Source: an uncultured Ruminococcus sp. (GTDB lineage Bacteria; Bacillota; Clostridia; Oscillospirales; CAG-272). Taken from it: a DNA stretch of 9,831 bases. Below, one piece after another: positions 6,842 through 9,831 of this stretch. Below the pieces are notes generated by a model. That model made no database searches and was not told the origin of the DNA. It saw only the letters and a list, made by a program, of their open reading frames with translations. Location: contig CADBTH010000042.1 in NCBI GenBank assembly GCA_902797495.1, forward strand, positions 1 to 9,831, written 5' to 3'. The stretch's first letter is position 1, and every line of letters starts with the position of its first letter. The translations under genes and the position numbers were made by a program.

Positions 6842-7596
6842 TAACCAAGAGAATAATCCCGTGCCTCGACGTCAAGGACGGCAGGGTGGTCAAGGGAGTA
6901 AATTTCAAAGGACTCGGAGACGTGGCGTCCCCCGTTGAGCTCGCAAAGTTCTACAGTTCCGCGGGAGCCGACGAGCTCGTATTTTACGATATCACCGCGT
7001 CCGCCGAGGGCAGAGCGCTCTTTACCGATATCCTCGTCGAGACTGCGAAGAGCGTATTCATTCCGCTTACCGTCGGCGGCGGCATCAATTCCGTCCGGGA
7101 CTTCGACCGCGTGCTGAAGTGCGGCGCGGACAAGGTCAGCGTGAACTCCGGCGCGATAAGAGACCCGTCGATCGTCTCAGAGGCGGCGAAGCTGTACGGA
7201 GACCAGTGCGTGGTTCTGTCGGCGGATATCGCGAGGGTGGACGGCGCGTTCCGCGTCTTCGCAAAGGGCGGGCGCGAGAACACCGGTATGGAAGCTATCG
7301 AGTGGATAAAACGCTGCGTCGAGAACGGCGCGGGGGAGATCGTCGTCAACTCGATCGATACGGACGGCGTGAAGCGCGGGTTCGACTTCGAGATGCTGAA
7401 GGCGGTGTCGGACGCCGTGTCCGTTCCCGTGATCGCCTCGGGCGGCGCGGGCTGCATCGAAGATTTCATAACCCTCTTCAAAACTCTTCCCAAAGTGGAC
7501 GCGGGGCTCGCGGCTTCGATCTTCCACTTCGGCGAAGTGTCGATAAAAGATCTTAAAGAAAAAATGGCGGAGGCGGGGATACCCGTCCGTCTGTGA
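6838..7596 (+). CDS. hisF: Imidazole glycerol phosphate synthase, cyclase subunit (HisF)
   Basis: It converts PRFAR plus ammonia from HisH to imidazole glycerol phosphate and AICAR. The 252-residue length is normal for this (beta/alpha)8 barrel. Catalytic Asp11 lies in IIPCLDVKDGRVVKG (6-20) and Asp130 in VLSADIARVDG (126-136), at the same numbers as in T. maritima HisF. Phosphate-binding loops are VGGGINS (79-85) and ASGGAG near residues 201-206, and NSIDTDG (171-177) is characteristic. The ATG at 6838 sits in an ATGA overlap with hisA and has GAGGTGA at 6827-6833. The released AICAR feeds back into purine synthesis. Confidence 0.98.
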   Translation: MITKRIIPCLDVKDGRVVKGVNFKGLGDVASPVELAKFYSSAGADELVFYDITASAEGRALFTDILVETAKSVFIPLTVGGGINSVRDFDRVLKCGADKVSVNSGAIRDPSIVSEAAKLYGDQCVVLSADIARVDGAFRVFAKGGRENTGMEAIEWIKRCVENGAGEIVVNSIDTDGVKRGFDFEMLKAVSDAVSVPVIASGGAGCIEDFITLFKTLPKVDAGLAASIFHFGEVSIKDLKEKMAEAGIPVRL

Positions 7597-7598
7597 GG
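7594..7598 (+). promoter_or_regulatory. Ribosome binding site deciding the hisIE start
   Basis: TGAGG, overlapping the hisF stop codon, lies 6 nt before ATG 7605. The alternative GTG at 7593 would give four extra residues (MRYI) in a GTGA overlap, but its nearest purine-rich stretch (GCGGGG, 7573-7578) is 14 nt away. ATG 7605 is preferred. Confidence 0.6.
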
Positions 7599-7604
7599 TA
7601 TATC

Positions 7605-8255
7605 ATGCTGAATATTGACGAACTGAAATTTGACGAGCGCGGGCTGATCCCCGCGATAGTTACCGATTCCGTTTCGGGTAAAGTGCTGACCCTCGCGTAC
7701 ATGAATCGCGAGAGCCTCAGTATCACGATGGAGAAAGGGCTGACCTGCTTCTGGAGCCGTTCGAGAAACGAGCTCTGGCTGAAGGGTGAGACGAGCGGCA
7801 ATTATCAGCACGTAGTCTCGATAACCGCGGACTGCGACCGCGACGCGCTCGAGGTAGTAGTCGAGCCGGACGGCCCCGCGTGCCACCTCGGTACGGAGTC
7901 GTGCTTCAACGACAAGGTGTACGAGAGCGACGAGAGGCATGAGTTCTCGCTCGATATGCTCATGAAGCTGATCGAGGGCAGAAAGACCGAAAAGAAAGAG
8001 GGCTCTTACACAACATACCTCTTTGAAAAGGGCCTTGACAAGATCCTCAAAAAAGTAGGAGAAGAGTCGACAGAGGTGATCATCGCGGCTAAGGACCGCG
8101 ATAAAGCCGAGACGGTCTACGAGATCGCGGATCTTACGTATCACGTGATGGTTCTGATGATCGAAGCGGGGATCTCGGTAGAGGATATCCACCGCGAGCT
8201 CGCATCCCGTCACGTCATCGACCACAAGGTCAAGCAGGAGAAGATGACGAAATGA
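7605..8255 (+). CDS. hisIE: Bifunctional phosphoribosyl-AMP cyclohydrolase / phosphoribosyl-ATP pyrophosphatase (HisIE)
   Basis: This fused enzyme performs steps 2 and 3: HisE removes PPi from phosphoribosyl-ATP and HisI opens the adenine ring of phosphoribosyl-AMP. It has 216 residues. The HisI domain (about 1-105) shows WSRSRNELWLKGETSGNYQ (50-68), the Asp triplet D76/D78/D80 around Cys77, then PACHLGTESCF (91-101) with Cys93 and Cys100; these match the magnesium and zinc sites known for HisI. The HisE domain (about 130-210) shows the MazG-like metal-binding pattern GEESTE (152-157) and ETVYEIADLTYH (169-180). The start was set at ATG 7605, 8 nt after hisF; GTG 7593 is possible. It ends in an ATGA overlap with hisJ. 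The fusion is common in Firmicutes and Proteobacteria. Confidence 0.96.
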   Translation: MLNIDELKFDERGLIPAIVTDSVSGKVLTLAYMNRESLSITMEKGLTCFWSRSRNELWLKGETSGNYQHVVSITADCDRDALEVVVEPDGPACHLGTESCFNDKVYESDERHEFSLDMLMKLIEGRKTEKKEGSYTTYLFEKGLDKILKKVGEESTEVIIAAKDRDKAETVYEIADLTYHVMVLMIEAGISVEDIHRELASRHVIDHKVKQEKMTK

Positions 8256-9043
8256 TAAGGCGCGATTACCACGTTCACACTACCTTCTGCGACGGAAAAA
8301 ATACCGCCGAGGAGATGGTGGAGGCGGCGATAGAGATCGGTATGGACGAGATCGGCTTTTCCTCACACGCCCATCAGCCGTTCGACTTCGACTACTGTAT
8401 GTCGAAGGAGGGGAGCGTCCTTTACAGAAAAGAGATCCGCCGCCTTAAAGAAAAGTACGCGGGGAAAATAAAGATATATCTCGGCGTCGAGAAGGACCTT
8501 TTCTCCGACGAAGACACGGAAGGGCTGGACTACGTCATAGGCTCTACTCATTACTTCAGATTCGGGGACGAGTATCCGGCGGTCGACGCGGGAGCCGACG
8601 TCCTCGCGGACGCGACAGAGCGCTTTTTCGGAGGCGACGCGCTCGCCCTCTGCGAGGCGTACTATGAGAACGTGTCGAAGATCGGAGAGGTGATACGCCC
8701 GACCATAGTCGGTCACTTCGACCTCGTTACGAAGTACAACGAGGGGGGAAGATTTTTCGACGAGAGCGACCCGCGTTACGTTGCCGCGTGGCGGCGCGCC
8801 GCTGACAGACTCCTCAAGACCTGCAAACTCTTTGAGATCAATACCGGCGCGATGTTCCGCGCAGGGAGAACGAGACCTTATCCGTCTTGTGAGATATACA
8901 ATTATATCAAAGAGCGGGGAGGGCATTTCATACTGTCGAGCGACAGTCACAGAACGGAAACTCTCCTCGGAAACTTCGACAGATACGAAGAGCTCTCGGA
9001 CGTGAACGGTATTTCGGGATTCATAAAAAAAGATGATGCGTGA
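8252..9043 (+). CDS. hisJ: Histidinol-phosphatase, PHP family (HisJ/HisK type)
   Basis: It dephosphorylates L-histidinol phosphate to histidinol, replacing the HAD phosphatase domain that HisB lacks here. It has 263 residues, close to B. subtilis HisJ. PHP metal-binding residues are in the expected order: His7 and His9 (DYHVHT), His39 and His41 (SSHAHQPF), Glu80 (GVEKDLF), His100 (GSTHYF), His155 (VGHFDLVTKYN), and Asp231 and His233 (SDSH). The ATG at 8252 overlaps the hisIE stop (ATGA), with AGGAG at 8236-8240 and 11 nt spacing. It is the last gene of the operon. Its final codons (KKDDA) are encoded inside the terminator hairpin. Its place in a complete his operon favours this phosphatase role over other PHP activities. 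Confidence 0.95.
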   Translation: MIRRDYHVHTTFCDGKNTAEEMVEAAIEIGMDEIGFSSHAHQPFDFDYCMSKEGSVLYRKEIRRLKEKYAGKIKIYLGVEKDLFSDEDTEGLDYVIGSTHYFRFGDEYPAVDAGADVLADATERFFGGDALALCEAYYENVSKIGEVIRPTIVGHFDLVTKYNEGGRFFDESDPRYVAAWRRAADRLLKTCKLFEINTGAMFRAGRTRPYPSCEIYNYIKERGGHFILSSDSHRTETLLGNFDRYEELSDVNGISGFIKKDDA

Positions 9044-9059
9044 GGCATCATCTTTTTTT
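9025..9059. terminator. Bidirectional intrinsic terminator at the end of hisJ
   Basis: AGATGATGC (9031-9039) pairs with GCATCATCT (9045-9053) around a five-base loop (GTGAG, 9040-9044) containing most of the hisJ stop codon TGA (9041-9043). The left arm is preceded by an A run (9025-9030) and the right arm followed by a T run (9054-9059), so the structure looks the same from both strands. It can end the + strand his transcript and the - strand transcript of the convergent gene, whose stop codon is at 9076-9078. The 16-bp gap from 9060 to 9075 holds nothing else. Confidence 0.88.
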
Positions 9060-9075
9060 CGATCTTGTTGTTTGT

Positions 9076-9831
9076 TCAGTTTTCTTCGGCGAGTCTCACG
9101 TATCTTATACCGCGAACGTCGCCCTGCTCGTACCAAAGAACGACGATGATCGTTCCGTCGGGGAGAAGTTTTACATGGGGCTCTCCGAATGAGAAATCAG
9201 TCCACTCGGCAAAGTCTCCGCTGCTCTCGCTTCTCGTAGCGTTCGCCGCTTCCCAAACGGGCTCGTTTTTGATAATGTGTCCATAGGAGTTGCCGAGTTT
9301 CGGGGGCATCAAATGAGCCAGCCATACGCCGACGGTGCCTTCTTTTCTCTGGTTATAAGCTATGTAAACGTCGCCGTCGTTACCTGCGCAGATACCTGTG
9401 CTCTGACCGCGGAACGGCTGAGCAGATGGTCCTATAAACGTTTTACCGTTGTCGTGTGATATGAGATACTGGCTGGAGTCTTCGCTGGCTGTCTGCCATG
9501 TTGACACAAACAGATCACCGTCAGACAGACGTTCGATCCAGCTTTCGGCGTAAAGGCATGGCGCAGGGACGATTGCAAACCTGTCGGCATTGTAAAACAC
9601 TTTTCCTTCGCGAATCGTAAGCATACCCATGCAGCAGGTGTCGACATCTCTCTTTTTCTCTATCGTTGGGTAAGGAGAGTAAATTATTCTGATAGTTCCG
9701 TCTTCATCGACAAGAGCGCCTCCCGGATTTTCCGCTGCAGCATAGAACGGCACCGCGAGAGACTTTAAAGACGGAAAATCGTATCCGTCGTCCGAGATCG
9801 CGTAAACGAGGACGTTTTCCTTCATACCGCC
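9076..9831 (-). CDS. Sialidase-like Asp-box (BNR) beta-propeller protein, C-terminal part
   Basis: The reading frame is open to the right edge, so the N-terminal part is missing. About 251 residues are visible. Numbering from the methionine encoded at 9823-9825, SHDNGKTF (123-130) is a good Asp box (S-x-D-x-G-x-T-F), and ISDDGYDF near residue 10 is a degenerate one. FGEPHVKLLPDGTIIVVLWYEQ (213-234, in two parts around Leu-Pro) and RGIRYVRL near the end resemble the last blades of sialidase-fold proteins. That fold covers exo-sialidases and other glycan-acting or binding proteins. I cannot place the arginine triad, nucleophile Tyr or acid Asp, so enzymatic activity is not shown. The methionine at 9825 is probably internal: GGCGGT before it is no ribosome binding site, the frame stays open, and no signal peptide follows. 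It converges on the his operon and is functionally unrelated. Confidence 0.6.
   Translation of the reverse strand, partial: GGMKENVLVYAISDDGYDFPSLKSLAVPFYAAAENPGGALVDEDGTIRIIYSPYPTIEKKRDVDTCCMGMLTIREGKVFYNADRFAIVPAPCLYAESWIERLSDGDLFVSTWQTASEDSSQYLISHDNGKTFIGPSAQPFRGQSTGICAGNDGDVYIAYNQRKEGTVGVWLAHLMPPKLGNSYGHIIKNEPVWEAANATRSESSGDFAEWTDFSFGEPHVKLLPDGTIIVVLWYEQGDVRGIRYVRLAEEN

Noticed and set aside
7593..7604. GTG start for hisIE giving a GTGA overlap with hisF
   Set aside because: Its ribosome binding site spacing is poor, while TGAGG at 7594-7598 is well placed for ATG 7605. It remains possible and affects only four residues.
6984..8225. 413-codon open frame on the - strand across hisF and hisIE
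   Set aside because: It is antisense to two genes with intact catalytic motifs, has an Arg/Val/Asp-rich composition with no recognisable domain, and spans the junction of two genes. Long antisense frames of this kind are expected from the GC-biased codon use here.
9823..9825. ATG taken as the true start of the - strand sialidase-like gene
   Set aside because: The frame stays open to the window edge, the preceding GGCGGT is not a ribosome binding site, and the protein would begin mid-propeller without a signal peptide.
1..9831. Novel multi-gene system, mobile element, CRISPR array, tRNA or prophage genes
   Set aside because: I read the window through for repeats, transposase-like or integrase-like products, tRNA-like cloverleafs and unexplained gene clusters and found none. 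Nearly every base from 738 to 9043 belongs to a recognised histidine gene.

Overview
The window is GC-rich, densely packed bacterial DNA. It fits an uncultured, probably gut-type member of the Clostridia (Bacillota). That placement rests on the short HisG plus HisZ pair, a YerC-like TrpR-family regulator, a PHP-type histidinol phosphatase, a B. subtilis PgcA-like phosphoglucomutase and strong AGGAGG-like ribosome binding sites. The placement is inferred from gene types; no rRNA or other marker is present.

Layout: (1) Positions 2-589 hold the C-terminal third of a phosphoglucomutase gene (pgcA-like) on the + strand, entering from the left edge and closed by a strong intrinsic terminator (608-649). 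(2) Positions 670-698 hold a near-consensus sigma-A promoter (TTGACT, 17 bp, TAAAAT). It is embedded in a cluster of GTGTTA/TAACAC half-sites that looks like an operator. (3) Positions 738-9043 hold one uninterrupted + strand operon of eleven genes: a TrpR-family regulator (here called hisR, YerC-like), hisZ, hisG, hisD, hisC, hisB, hisH, hisA, hisF, hisIE and a PHP histidinol phosphatase (hisJ/hisK type). Adjacent genes overlap by up to 11 nt or are separated by no more than 10 nt. (4) An intrinsic terminator overlaps the hisJ stop codon (9025-9059) and is symmetrical, so it probably serves both strands. (5) Positions 9076-9831 hold, on the - strand, the C-terminal part of a sialidase-like (Asp-box/BNR) beta-propeller protein that runs off the right edge.

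Together the operon encodes every enzymatic step from PRPP + ATP to L-histidine. HisG/HisZ (ATP phosphoribosyltransferase) is followed by HisE and HisI (fused), HisA, HisH/HisF, HisB, HisC, HisJ and HisD. The first gene is a DNA-binding protein of the tryptophan-repressor family, so the likely logic is feedback control of the operon at initiation, with self-regulation. The leader is only about 33 nt long, too short for an attenuator or T-box, which fits this view.

I found no undescribed multi-gene system here. The biosynthetic genes are ordinary and intact. The points that merit a second look are the regulatory region and its TrpR-family regulator (altered ligand pocket, repeated half-sites), the compact HisZ, the terminator built into the hisJ reading frame, and the truncated sialidase-like gene.
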